A stretch of 64,000 nucleotides of DNA, taken from Plectrocnemia conspersa (taxonomy: Eukaryota; Arthropoda; Insecta; Trichoptera; Polycentropodidae). The translations under genes and the position numbers were made by a program. Below, piece by piece: positions 1 to 11,300 of this stretch; within the stretch, counting starts at the first letter, position 1, and each line of letters begins with the position of its first letter. The notes beneath the pieces were generated by a model. That model was not told where the DNA came from. It did not search any database and saw only the letters and a list, made by a program, of their open reading frames with translations. The stretch is taken from contig VTFK01000215.1 in assembly GCA_009617715.1 (NCBI GenBank), forward strand, positions 62,001 to 126,000, read 5' to 3'.

Positions 1-229
1 TAGAAATATATATCTACTAGTGAAATGTATTTGAAATTTACTAGTAAAAATATAATTTCACCAAAAATACACATTCATTGTAACATTTATACATTGTATG
101 TAAATATATAAAGATATGTATATTAATTAAATATATAGAAAAGTTAAAATCATATCATTTTACTAGCACCTGCCAGATAATTTATATTTTTACTGGTAAA
201 AATATATATCGTATCTCACTCGTAATATT

Positions 230-1020
230 GTTATAAAAAGTCTTAATATAAACGCTTGATAATGAAGCGTTTTCACTGCGACGGCACGGTTTTATTGCTT
301 TTGACGTAGATTTTTGACTTCTGAGAAGAGATCATTTTTTTGCGCTCTCCTATTTGGCAAATTTGGTTTAGATGTGCTCTATTCGATTCTCTCTTGTAAT
401 GTTGTTATTTATTTATTTATTTTTATTAAATCTTCTGTTGTAACATGACAGGCATAAATGCGTTATAACGGGTCAATCAGATATAATGAATACCAACAGA
501 CTGAAAGTCTGGGGAAGCGGTGACATTTTATTTATAACCAATAGATGTCACTGCAGCTGGAGCTATTTTTTTAATAATAGCGCATTTTTATAAATAAAAA
601 TTTGAGTGCTGACGCCGGGGCTCGAACCCGCAACCTCAGAGTTATTAGTCTGAGACGTTACGGATTACGCTATTCCGTGTTTATAAACGCTTAGTAATCA
701 CGAGTTTATAATGAGATTTTATTGCTTTTAATCTTTACTGAAAATTCAATATATGACAACATTGAGCAGCAAAGAAAAAACGACTTATTATCAAGTAAAT
801 ATTTTGAGTCTAATTAAAATATTTCTCATAAATTATGATTTTATAAAATATGTCGCAACGGTGGCTATTTTTTATATTTATTTGTTGCAGAGAAGGGGTT
901 AACTCGTTCCAATTATTATTTATTCAAGAAATTATATTACGATGTTAAAAATATATGAAATCGAATTTTTGTCATGAGGCCCAGAATCATTATTTTCCAA
1001 GGCCCGGGTTCGCCCTCGGC
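230..1020. repeat. Dispersed repeat family R2, copy 1, interrupted by a SINE
   Basis: Positions about 230-404 and 682-1020 match the repeat at 25090-25690 and the halves flanking 35693-36910. Shared marks are a stretch ending in tgcgctctcctat, the phrase gtcgcaacggtggcta, the phrase caacattgagcagcaaag, and a terminal GC-rich motif reading tcatgaggcccagaatcatt. It has no coding capacity. The SINE at 405-681 sits inside it, so R2 is the older of the two. The class is unknown. Confidence 0.7.
405..681 (-). repeat. tRNA-derived SINE, copy 1
   Basis: On the minus strand the head reads as a tRNA-like unit with an intact B-box (ggttcgagccc) following a degenerate anticodon-arm sequence (gtctcagactaataactctg). 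A conserved body follows (cactgcagctg ... gtgacat), then a tail of aaat/taaata repeats. Close relatives are at 3363-3703, 37470-37660 and 37744-38055. The A/T tail and Pol III-type box are typical of SINEs. It is inserted in repeat R2. Confidence 0.8.
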
Positions 1021-3362
1021 AATCTGAAGTTTCACTGTTTAACATTTTAAAATTTGTTAATGGTTGCTTTGAACATGGACTGCAATGAAATCACTACCTT
1101 ATTTTTTATCTTGTTCTACAAAATATTTTATTAATTTTATGTTTAAAAATACATAGAAATTCCAACAAAGAAGATCCGTTACACGCTTTCGTCGTGCTAT
1201 AAACCAAGTTCAACTAAGTAGATGATTAATTCGATAACAACAAATAAGCATAATGCACAGCTAGTAGCCACCTCCTAAAATGGTCAACTTGACTATTATA
1301 CTATTCATACATTACATTGTAATCCGCAACCCAACTAGGCTTTATCGCGTTATTTATTCAACAATAAATAACTATATTATATTAATTTAAAACATAGAAA
1401 ATGTAAACACGCAATTTTCCGCCATGCTACGCTTAAACCCTCGGGTGAGAATGGCAGCTATTATACGTTTTTCGCTAATCTTTGACTGCGACCAATTGCT
1501 GAATTCTTTGGGAACGTTAACCTTATCAATCGCCTTGGCCATTAGCTCGGTTTAGAAATTCGCCGCCCGAGGGGACTCGCGTTCTTTTGCCGATTTTTTG
1601 CGCGTTGCATTCAGCATAGCGGAAAGTGAATTTTGAGGTCGTCTTTGCGCGTGGTTATTGATAGATTGCGATTCTGTGGAGTGAAGGTCGGTCATGAACG
1701 TGAACGGCGATGATGCGACGACCTTTCTTTTCTTCTCCGGAAACCATATGGTCGTGCTGTGTTTCGAGCACTTGCTGCAGCCAGAGAGGAATCTTTAAAA
1801 TTACTCGAGATGCATGGAAATAAACGGGTCAAGATTAAAACCTATAATAATTAATATTATCTATTACCTATTCAATTAATAAATTAGCGACCTTGGATAT
1901 GGATTGAAAATATATTAGAATACGTACAGGATGTAGTTTAGTAGACCATATGGTGGTTGATTGTTATATAAAAGGTTATGAATATGAATTCGTTGAATAT
2001 AATGGACTTCTTAGTAGTATTCCATCATAATATGAATAATCGTATTGAGCTTACAAAAAACCCGAAGGTATAGCATAGCGTTGTGATGCTTGAATATTTT
2101 TCATAATATATTATATAACACGACATAATAATTTTGGTAATATAACAGAAATATTATTTAAAAGTCAGTTTTAAATATATATATGTAGTACAAGTCAAAA
2201 GATAGCTAATTAAAAATATATTATCTTTATTTTATTGAAAATTACTGCATGGTTTCTACCTTTAAGTGCGCCAATAATTTATCTTTACACTTTATTGCTC
2301 TTAGCTGAATAAATCTTAGGCGTGATATCATAAAATTATTGCATACTTATTCATAAATTGCAAATTTCTAATTTTATGTGAATATTATTCAAGTGTGTGA
2401 AAATTAAGCATAGGGTCAAGAGGTTATATATCATATAATCCTAGTCTTTTTTACTAATGATGATGTAGGTAAATCATATAAAATTTATTATTATTCAACG
2501 AAACTCAAATCTTCTTTTATTTTTACTTATGCTTTTAGTGACAAGTTGTCATTTTTTAGATTTACTTTATATTTTAGAGATTTTTCAGTACACTAATTCC
2601 CTGATACGTTCCAGGAATTATAGCGTATAAATTGAGGTATAGAATTAAATTTGTAATGAAACGATCGAATGGATTTTATGTTTTCTTTTTAGAGAAATAT
2701 CTTCATTGATATGCGTGCATTTCAAAAAGTAACGTAGGATACACTACATGGGCAATGAAAGAGGTTCCGTGTGTAGGTCAAGTGCGAGTAATGCATTTAT
2801 TTAACATATGCGTTTTTAGAGTATTTAAAAATGTTTTACTTAATCGCGTAAATCGAGGGATACTTTTTTTAAAAGTTAACTGTAATACTGATATTGAACT
2901 TTTTAAATTATGCTTGAAGTATAAACTTAAAATATACTGTATTTAAACTTTATATAATAAATAAATTTATATAATAATAAAAATATCAGTATTTAAAATT
3001 ATAGATAAAATACATAATATTTACTTGATCGTGAAAAATCCTAATCCATAAAATAATAAATAAAAACTAAATTAAAGCAAAGTTTTTGATATGTGTTATA
3101 TATTTAAAAAAATAATATATATAATACAACTCTAAATACAGAAAAGCATCGTTAATTTAACCAGACAAAATATATTTTGAATAAAATTATATTAAGATTT
3201 ATACTTTCTAGTATTACGATTCATTCATTTTTTATTAACATTTTATAGTTCAAAGACAGAAATCGAGCGTAAAATTTTTATTCTTTTAATGGTTTCGCGC
3301 ATCTGTTTACTTTTTGTATGAAAAAAGTGCCGGAAAACATTATTTAACGGTTAATATATTTG

Positions 3363-3703
3363 TTTTATTATTATTTATTTTTTAATAAATCTTTTGTTCT
3401 AACCTGACAGGCGTAAGCCCAATGCTTTACAACGGGCAAATCTGTACAAACTGACTAAATCAATCAGACATAATGAATACCTACCAGTAAGTATTAACTA
3501 CCATACTGAAAGTCTGAGAATCGGTGACATTCATATTATTAATTATAAATAATTATGTGCTATACAATTTATAATCAATAGATGTCACTGCAGCTGGGGC
3601 CGGGTTTTTCAATAACGTATTTATTAATAACAAATCGAGTGCCGCTGCCGGGGCTCGAACCCGCAACCTCAGAGTTACTAGTCTGAGACGTTACGGACTA
3701 CTT
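3363..3703 (-). repeat. tRNA-derived SINE, copy 2 (near full length)
   Basis: This is the most complete copy. On the minus strand it has a head ending in a B-box (ggttcgagccccggcagcg), a central body, the motif cagtttgtacagatttgccc, the motif ttaggcttacgcctgtcagg (approximate), and an A/T-rich tail. The anticodon-like loop reads ctagtaa, which resembles the loop of tRNA-Thr(AGT), but the anticodon and D arms do not fold as a real tRNA. It is therefore a SINE and not a tRNA gene. Confidence 0.8.
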
Positions 3704-4399
3704 TCTTAGAATATATACAGTTGTTTTATGTATGTGGGTGTAAGTGGTCAGTATTTTCAGTAAGATTTTATTTTTTTCAATAATTATATTAATCAACAAA
3801 AGCGTTTTTTTAAAAAAAAAATTATCAAATAATTTTAACCCCCCTGTTTATAAAAATAATATTTTTCAACAAAGGCTTTTATACTTATCACTTTGATTAT
3901 TTATTTTCGTATTTCGAAGAAATGAATCGTGATGTTTCAAAATGTGATCTCTAGGGTAAAAGCTTAGAGAAATATGGGGGATGGGGCGAATTTTTCATTC
4001 TATTTATAGTGAAGAATGAGTTCTTGTTTTATCATAGAGCAAGATTTATTAAGCATGGTTTGCCAAGATCATTTGTTTTATGGTTCATTTTCTTTGCATG
4101 GCTAAAATTTTCATAACATATAATTCTGCTGTAATAGTCTTATCTGGTTGAAGAAACAATCGATGAATACCATAATACTTTAACTATATTTATGTCGGGT
4201 GAAAATTTGATGTCTTTATTTCTTTTTGTTTTCGTAGAGAATCCATCGCATCCATTACATCGCAGATAAAATTATATTCTAGGATGTAAAATAGTTGCAG
4301 TGTTTTTATTTTTTTATTAACAGTAGATGTGGGTCTACTATGGGTCATTTTAAAGGTTAATATCGTCAGAAGTATAACTGTGTTATCCATTGCGTGTTT

Positions 4400-4535
4400 T
4401 GCAAAAAGGCCCTACGAGTCCAACCCTTATGGGTGGGCACACAGCTTGTGACGGCCGGGTGAGCGAGTCCCTCACCCCGTAGTACTAAGGAGCGCTTAGG
4501 GAGACATACTCTCGTATTGCATAGCGTATCATCCG
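4400..4535. other. GC-rich segment with a short perfect hairpin
   Basis: A sharply GC-rich block in AT-rich intron. It contains gggtgag-cgagtcc-ctcaccc, a hairpin with 7-bp arms at about 4456-4476. There is no ORF of note. It could be the end of a transposable element or a structured non-coding segment. No second copy was noticed in the window. Confidence 0.4.
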
Positions 4536-5042
4536 GTTTATATCGTCAGTAAATTGTCAACCCAACATCTTTCAATTATTTGACTAACAGCACCTTCGGC
4601 AAATCACAAATTTAATTGAGTTTAAGTTTGAACTCGTACAAAAAAGATATGTAATTTTTTTTGGACACTAAAAAATGTTCGACTGCAAATAAAAAATAAA
4701 AAATACACACTAGTTAATAACTATGAACGTCTAGTTTAAATAAGTACTTAGTAAAAATCCGCCACTTGATGTGAAACAATCACAATAGAATAAACATTGC
4801 AGATAGGCATAACATGACGAAAATACTACACTTGTATTATACGAGATTCGGAGATAAATATTTTTGCTGTTTAAAAAACGCATGTAATGTTATATTATGA
4901 GACATAAAATGTCAAAAATTATCAATACACTAACACCAGTGTTTGTGTTGAGTCAATATAAATATTTCGATATTTAAAAATTTGTCATAATATGATATAT
5001 GTTTTATTTAAATTAATTTCCAATTTTCTTTTGTTTTTTCAG

Positions 5043-5328
5043 CATGCCAACAATGTCCGCGAGTCCGCCATTGATCATGAGAGCAAAAGAGCCGCCAGAG
5101 GTCTTCCAGCGAAGAGTCATCCTTTGCCTCTGGTCTCCTTCTTCCCAGCGGCCAGACCGGCCACCTTCTTCGCCAGGGACAACGTCTCCAACTTCATCGG
5201 GTGGTGCCGAAACGCCTTGAGCATATTCGAGTGCCTACTATTCGAAACCGATGATCTTATCATGAGGAAGAACGAGAAGCACGTCATACTCTGTCTGCTG
5301 GAGGTCGCTAGGAAGGGCTCCAAATTTG
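5043..5328 (+). CDS. pigs: pigs exon 1 of window: C-terminal half of CH domain
   Basis: The acceptor tgttttttcag ends at 5042 and the donor G|gtgagg is at 5329. It encodes residues 1-95 plus the first base of Gly96. It begins [13 protein letters not shown] in phase 0, which corresponds to the mid-CH segment after the residues 'VLC' in Gas2 proteins. [14 protein letters not shown] and [18 protein letters not shown] are hallmark insect Gas2-family CH sequences. The open frame runs on past the donor, but those residues do not resemble the family. The ATG at 4992 lies upstream of the acceptor and is not a start. Confidence 0.93.
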
Positions 5329-8300
5329 GTGAGGACCCATTAGTAGCGTTGTGTATTCAAATCAAATTGCCTATCGTTGAATATTTATCAGCACGGTAAT
5401 TGCGCTATCGAACGGTTAGCCGCCATCAGATACGATCGCAGAAATAAATGTTCTTTTGCACCATATATAAATCGGCAAGGCCGTTTCTGTGTGTATTACC
5501 TGTGATGTTGAATTTAGAGATTAAATTGGTTACGGTTCGATGGTCAGCGTGTCATGTGTTACACAGAATTTTATTTTTTAGTATTTTAAATTTCAATATT
5601 GCTGTAAATATATTTATATTCTAGCAGTGCTTAGTTAGATTTTAACTGTCTTTAGCAATGTAATGCAAATGTACAAGTTATGATTTAACAAATCAATAAC
5701 CAATTAGATAAATTAAAAATAAATCATTCAGCGTACCTGATGTTATAGCAGATGAATTTAATAAATACTAACTCTCGATAGGTGTAGATTTAGTTGATAA
5801 AATACTAATAATCTGTAATAAAATTACTATACAGAGAAAATGAATATATTTGCCAAATCAAAATTGAATAGTTAAATACATATTTAGATAATTTTTGACA
5901 CAATACTGCTTTAGGAATAAAAAAATATCAGTAAAATTATATGTTCTTAAAAAAAAATCAATAATCAATAAAAGCGCACCTTAATTGTTTAAATATAGCA
6001 AAAAATCCATTTATAAAAATACTAATTACGCTCATTCATTTTAGTCTTTGATGTCTCGACGACTCTCACCTTTCAGGTTCAAAGTTTATTGCGGAAGGTT
6101 TCTAGAAGAGCTTAATGTAATTTAATAAAACTCTCAGTAATTCAAACTTTATAGACACGCCATAAAATTATTTGTTTTCTCTACGAGTTAGCCGCGACTC
6201 AGGTGAAGATCGATATTATCGCTGGTCTGACTGTTATATAATTAATGCTTTCGGAATCAAAGATTCTAACTTATTCATAACGTTAATTTCAATGTGCTAA
6301 AATCGCGGAGACATTTCGTATTTCTGTATGAAAATATTTATGAAGCGTCTGTTGCTGAGCAAAACTTTTGAATCAGTGCATACAAAAATAATAAAAAAGC
6401 AACCATAATATTTAAATTTTCAGAAAATTGTTAACAATTATTGTCTAGAATGTTTCTGTGATTATTTCCCACTTTACTGGAATAATAAAAATTCATTCTA
6501 GAATATAAAGTCCGTAACCAAAAATGGCTTCCGGTGGGATACTTTCCCTTTCGCTCGCTCATGTGTTAAGTGACGAGAGTGAGTGAGAAATAAGGGCATG
6601 CGAACCGCGTCCCCTTATCTCTTAGTCACTTTCGTCACTTAACACGCGAGCGAGCGAGAGGGAAAGTATCTCACCTGCGTTTGAGTAGGTAAAGCTATTA
6701 AACCATTGTTAATTCCTTAAGAGAATGGAATGCTGATTATTAGAAGAAAGGTAGCTAAAATTTGCATACTTCACATAATATTTATTTTCGAGGAGAAAAT
6801 AAATTTATCATTGCAATATTTCAAATCAAAATGAATCTTGGTATGGCATGCTTAAGTTATGGAAAACAATTTAATGCATTTTTCCCGCTGACTAAAGAAA
6901 ATTTTTATTTTAATACAATAGTTTAAAAACAGATATTATAATTTTATGAATAATCGTTCATAATTCTGATTATTTTCGACTCAATCTTCAGTCGACATAA
7001 ACACAATATTTGTAAATTTTTAAATTGAGTACATAGATTTGCAAGCAAATATTAAAAAAATGATTGTGTATCTTTACTGGTCTTTTAAAAGACAAATGTA
7101 TCAGGCGCGGGCGGTGCGATACTTTCCCTCTCGATCGCTCACCTGTTAAATGACGAGAGTGAGTGAGAGATACGAACATGCCGTCCGCATGCCAGAGGAA
7201 AATATCACTCGCTTGATAATCATACCTTATTCACGTTCAATACTCTTTTCTAGACGAATCGCACTAACAACAAAATTAGAACAATATTTCTGTATCCTTG
7301 AAAGTTCACTAATGATTGAAAAGTCTTCAACCTTATTTTGGAGCTAGAATAAATACTCCCAACTAAAATGCTTGAAATTTATTATTTTTATATGATTTTA
7401 TAAGAATGATACTTTTTAACTAGTGAAATATAAATTTAATTTAATCTACTTATTTTGATATTATTTTAAATTACCACTTACACTGTAATTCATAATAATT
7501 TATCGTATGTGTTTGTGAGCTTAAAGTATCATATATCCTATATAATTTCAAATGTATGTTATTCTCTAAATAATACAAATTATCTGATTTCCGCTCATAG
7601 CCTCATAACAACCACCTTTTAAACTTACGCAACGCTTCTTAATACTACCTTATTATAATATTATAACAACGTTGCAAATAATAATTGGACACAAAAACGA
7701 GGATTCTCCGGCGGCGTTTAGTTGCGCAACTAATTGCTCAGATGCCATAGCAGTCTATATGTTACTATTATTATGACTTATATCTCGAGTCAATGTGTTC
7801 AATTACGAATTTATCGGCAAATAGACGCGGAAAAAATAGCGCTGTTTCACAATAACGATTAAATCAAACACAAGCGGTAAATTTGCGCGATGACCGTTCC
7901 GTGTCCGAGTAACTGACGATTTGCGTGACGCTCATGTCTTACTAGAGAATTTGATTTAACAAGTTCAATGGGTTTGAGTAGCATGGTCAATTGCAGCACT
8001 AAATGATTAAAGACACTTGTTGAAAACTATGAACTAGATAGCGTTAGGAGCGTACTATTTGAACTCCAATTTTTTGATATACACCTTCGGAAAAAATAAC
8101 GTTATATTTTTAAAATATAAATATAATTTAATAAATGTATTCACTCCCTCTTAGATTATAAATTGTAGTCCATTATATATTTGTAAACACTTATCAAATG
8201 TAAATTTAATTATAATTTATATAAATATTTTAGGTATGCTTGCTCCAATGCTGGTTCAAATGGAGCGGCAGATCGACCGAGAGATCATGGCAGACGCCCG

Positions 8301-11300
8301 TCGAGCTGGCCAAGGAGTCTTGGACAGCGAAGAAGAGGAAGACGACAGTTCAGCTCACGATGCCCCACCGATGATGTACGGATCGATGCCTCAGATCGTC
8401 ACCAACGATCTGAAGAGTCTCGACGAGATGGTGAGTGCAAATTTTATACAACATCGGTACTCCTTTGATCTCTACAAGTATCGGCTAAAAAACGTCGCTG
8501 TAAAATCGCAATTTTGTGCTGTTGCAAATCGGCAATTAAGATCTCGATTTTATTGCGGTTAATCAATTTTTGGATTTTTTAATATGATTTTAACGCCTCT
8601 TTATGTTTGTATTTCAAAGGCAATCGTTGAATAGCCCACGTGAATCTCTTAATAAATCGATTTTATTACCGATCAATCTAATCGATTTTAGTCATAATAA
8701 ATTTTGATTTATGGTTGATTTATTTTTTACTACATGATAGCTCTTAAAGAACATTGTAATGTATCAGTAGATTGTATTAGTAGAACACACTTTTACGGCA
8801 ATGACGAGCTTCGCAGTAAAAGCGTGATCGCGATCCATATTAGAGGAAAGTAGGAATAAGTGGCTGTGGTAGCAAATGCTCCCTTTGTGTAGGTTTATTT
8901 ATTTCAGTGGTCTAAAATATTGGTATAGTATATTAAGAGATTAGAATCTAAGCAGACACACCTAGTTGTTGCGGCGCTCCTTAATCTTATCAATGTTAAA
9001 CTGATGAGAGTTTCAGTAAATGTGTTTTTGGCGTTCTTTAGTATTTATATTATCTTCCTCTTAATCCTTAGACAAAAAAATTTGTTGTTCTTAAACGCTT
9101 GAATAATTTAAAAGTCGATTATCTCATAGCCACATATGTAGACTTTAATCCGAATATTCTAATATTTAAATTTTTTTAAACTATTCGTTAATCAAATATT
9201 GATCCAAATATTCGTGAAGTATTTGTTTATGTACAGTGAAATATTTTGCATTTTGTAATTTATAATAACTTAAAAACTAACTAACTCGAAAATACATTTG
9301 TGTATTCTTTAGTAAGTCTTTGTGTATTACAAAAACAAAGATAGTTATGTTTTCTACGATGTACCGCTGTATTATCTACAGCCCAATTGTGGCCCTGTTT
9401 TGTTTTAAAAAATGTATCTTTTTATCATTATATTAAAAACAACCATGGCTATATAAATAATAGCCAAAAAATGAAATAATAAAGAAAAAACACTGTTATT
9501 GCCGAAATTTCATAAATCACTCATATTTCCGAGTTAATGTTGTGCAGCTGTGGACTTTTTTAATGAATAGTATTGATTTTTTTCTATTTCTTCTTGATCA
9601 ATAAAAATAATGTTTAATTTTATATGTCTATGTGATTGATTCAAAGTGTAGTAACAGGTATAATTAAAATATTTCTTTGTACCAAATAGTTTGACGTATC
9701 TTGCTTATTTTTTTATATCATTTATTTTATTATATCATATTTTGCCCATAGTGACGCATTGGGATAATCTGTTAGGTTACGATGGTCTTAATTTAAATAA
9801 ATAAATAAATATGTGTATGAACCTGTATTCATAATTTAAACTGTATTCTGTATTCTGATTCTTCATAACATATATTTTATATTTTACAATTTGATATTCA
9901 AATATTTACAAACGCGCCAAACATTTTTTTAAATGGTCTTTAGCAGATATTCCAAAAATTACAGTGTTTATTTTTTAGGAAAATTTTGTGGTTATTTATT
10001 TTTGTGCAACAAATAATACGTTCGTAGGCAAAGCGAATTCTGATACGAATTCCGGATGTCTATCTGTACTAGGAGACGCGAAGAGAGAAGCGGTGGATTT
10101 TTAATGGTTTAGTAAAACTCGTGCGAATATTATTTAGTCAGAGTATTTTTAAACTTCTAGTGCCTCATACTCCGAAGTGAATGTTCAAGTGTAAATCCTA
10201 GAAAAAAATTAAAGAATATCTCTAAGGAAGGGATCGTTGTTGGCCCGTTTGTTGTCGACCCATAGTTGTTGTTTGCTAATATTTTTGGAACAGCTTCCAT
10301 TGGCTGCTAGAGCAAATTGCAAACGGACGTTTGGATAGCAATTCAGAATGGATTTTTTCAATCATTCTGATTTTTTTTAAGTTGGAAGTTTAACTAGGAA
10401 CAGTTTTGCGAAAATGTGACATTGAATAGAACCATGGCTTACACTGCTACAGCTTTATTCAGGTGATGCGTTTCTACAACGTTTTGCACTGTTTCCTACA
10501 TTTTACAGATATCCTATATCTCATATGAAATGAGAAGTTTCTCAGCCTCATCCTCCTCCTTCTTAAGCGAGATCGCATCTGTAGTCTCATGTTGTTGCTC
10601 GTGATGCAGATCTATTAGTTTTTTGATTGTCAGCTGAACAACTGTTAAATATCATGCTCATTCATCTGTAGTTCTATCTTCTTCACCAAGGACACAAATT
10701 GGCGGCTTCCGTTCATGCGAAAACCTGTCAATGCAATTAAGCCACAGTTTTCCTAAAAGATTTATTTATTTGGTCATCTCAAAGCATCGCTGAAGTATAA
10801 AATGAGCTGTTGATTCAAAGGCGTGTGGTGGTAAGAGGAAAAAACTTGATCTTAATGATCTTGAATTCCTTTAGTAAGTCGTTTTTAATATCTGGAGGAT
10901 GAGTAGACGCATTATCCATAACTAACAAGTGGTGTAGCAATATATTTTCAAAAGCTTAATTTTAAAAGAATCATCAACGGTCTCAGTTAGGGAGAAAGTG
11001 ACGCAATACATACTGCTCGTATTGCAAGACATCGCTCGTGTATCAAGGCAGAATTGATGAAAAAATATTGCCGTATTGTGAAGCTCTCACAAAACTAAGT
11101 TTTAATACTAATCTTAGTATAGGTAAATATTTTCACAATTTTTCTAATCATGAGAATTGGTTGTATAATTAATATACTCTACCAAGTGTTTTGGAATTTA
11201 ATGTTATATTTTATGAATTCATTTTAATTAGTGTTACTTTCAAAATTGCTAAAAATATTGTATTATAACTACATTTGGCAATGAAAAAAAATATTTTATT

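Larger units (their letters stand above)
1..5042 (+). other. Upstream intron of the pigs gene (no coding exon seen)
   Basis: This stretch precedes the acceptor at 5041-5042 (tgttttttcag). The protein needs the first half of its CH domain upstream, and no frame here shows it, so this is read as intron, possibly with untranslated exon sequence. It holds a SINE nested in an older repeat (about 230-1020), a second SINE (3363-3703) and an unusual GC-rich segment (about 4400-4535). A CpG-richer patch at about 1550-1800 has no convincing ORF and could be regulatory. The remainder (1021-1550, 1800-3360 and 3704-4400) is AT-rich with nothing recognised. Confidence 0.6.
5329..8233 (+). other. pigs intron between exons 1 and 2 (2,905 bp)
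   Basis: Phase-1 intron with donor gtgagg and acceptor aatattttag. Apart from the foldback elements at about 6530-6678 and 7102-7193, it is AT-rich with no recognised gene. A somewhat GC-richer stretch at about 7680-7940 has no ORF and no identified role. Confidence 0.85.

Noticed and set aside
600..690. tRNA gene
   Set aside because: Only a B-box and a degraded arm are present, with several copies with A/T tails; it is a SINE head. The same applies to 3640-3703 and 37470-37540.
5117..5323. Minus-strand ORF over exon 1
   Set aside because: Shadow of the conserved plus-strand CH coding sequence.
4992..5399. ORF beginning at 4992 as the gene's start
   Set aside because: A strong splice acceptor at 5042 lies inside it, the residues before that do not resemble the family, and the CH domain needs more sequence upstream.
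8236..8562. Single-exon gene of 108 aa at 8236
   Set aside because: Residues after 8430 follow a donor site and lose family similarity; this is an internal exon of pigs.
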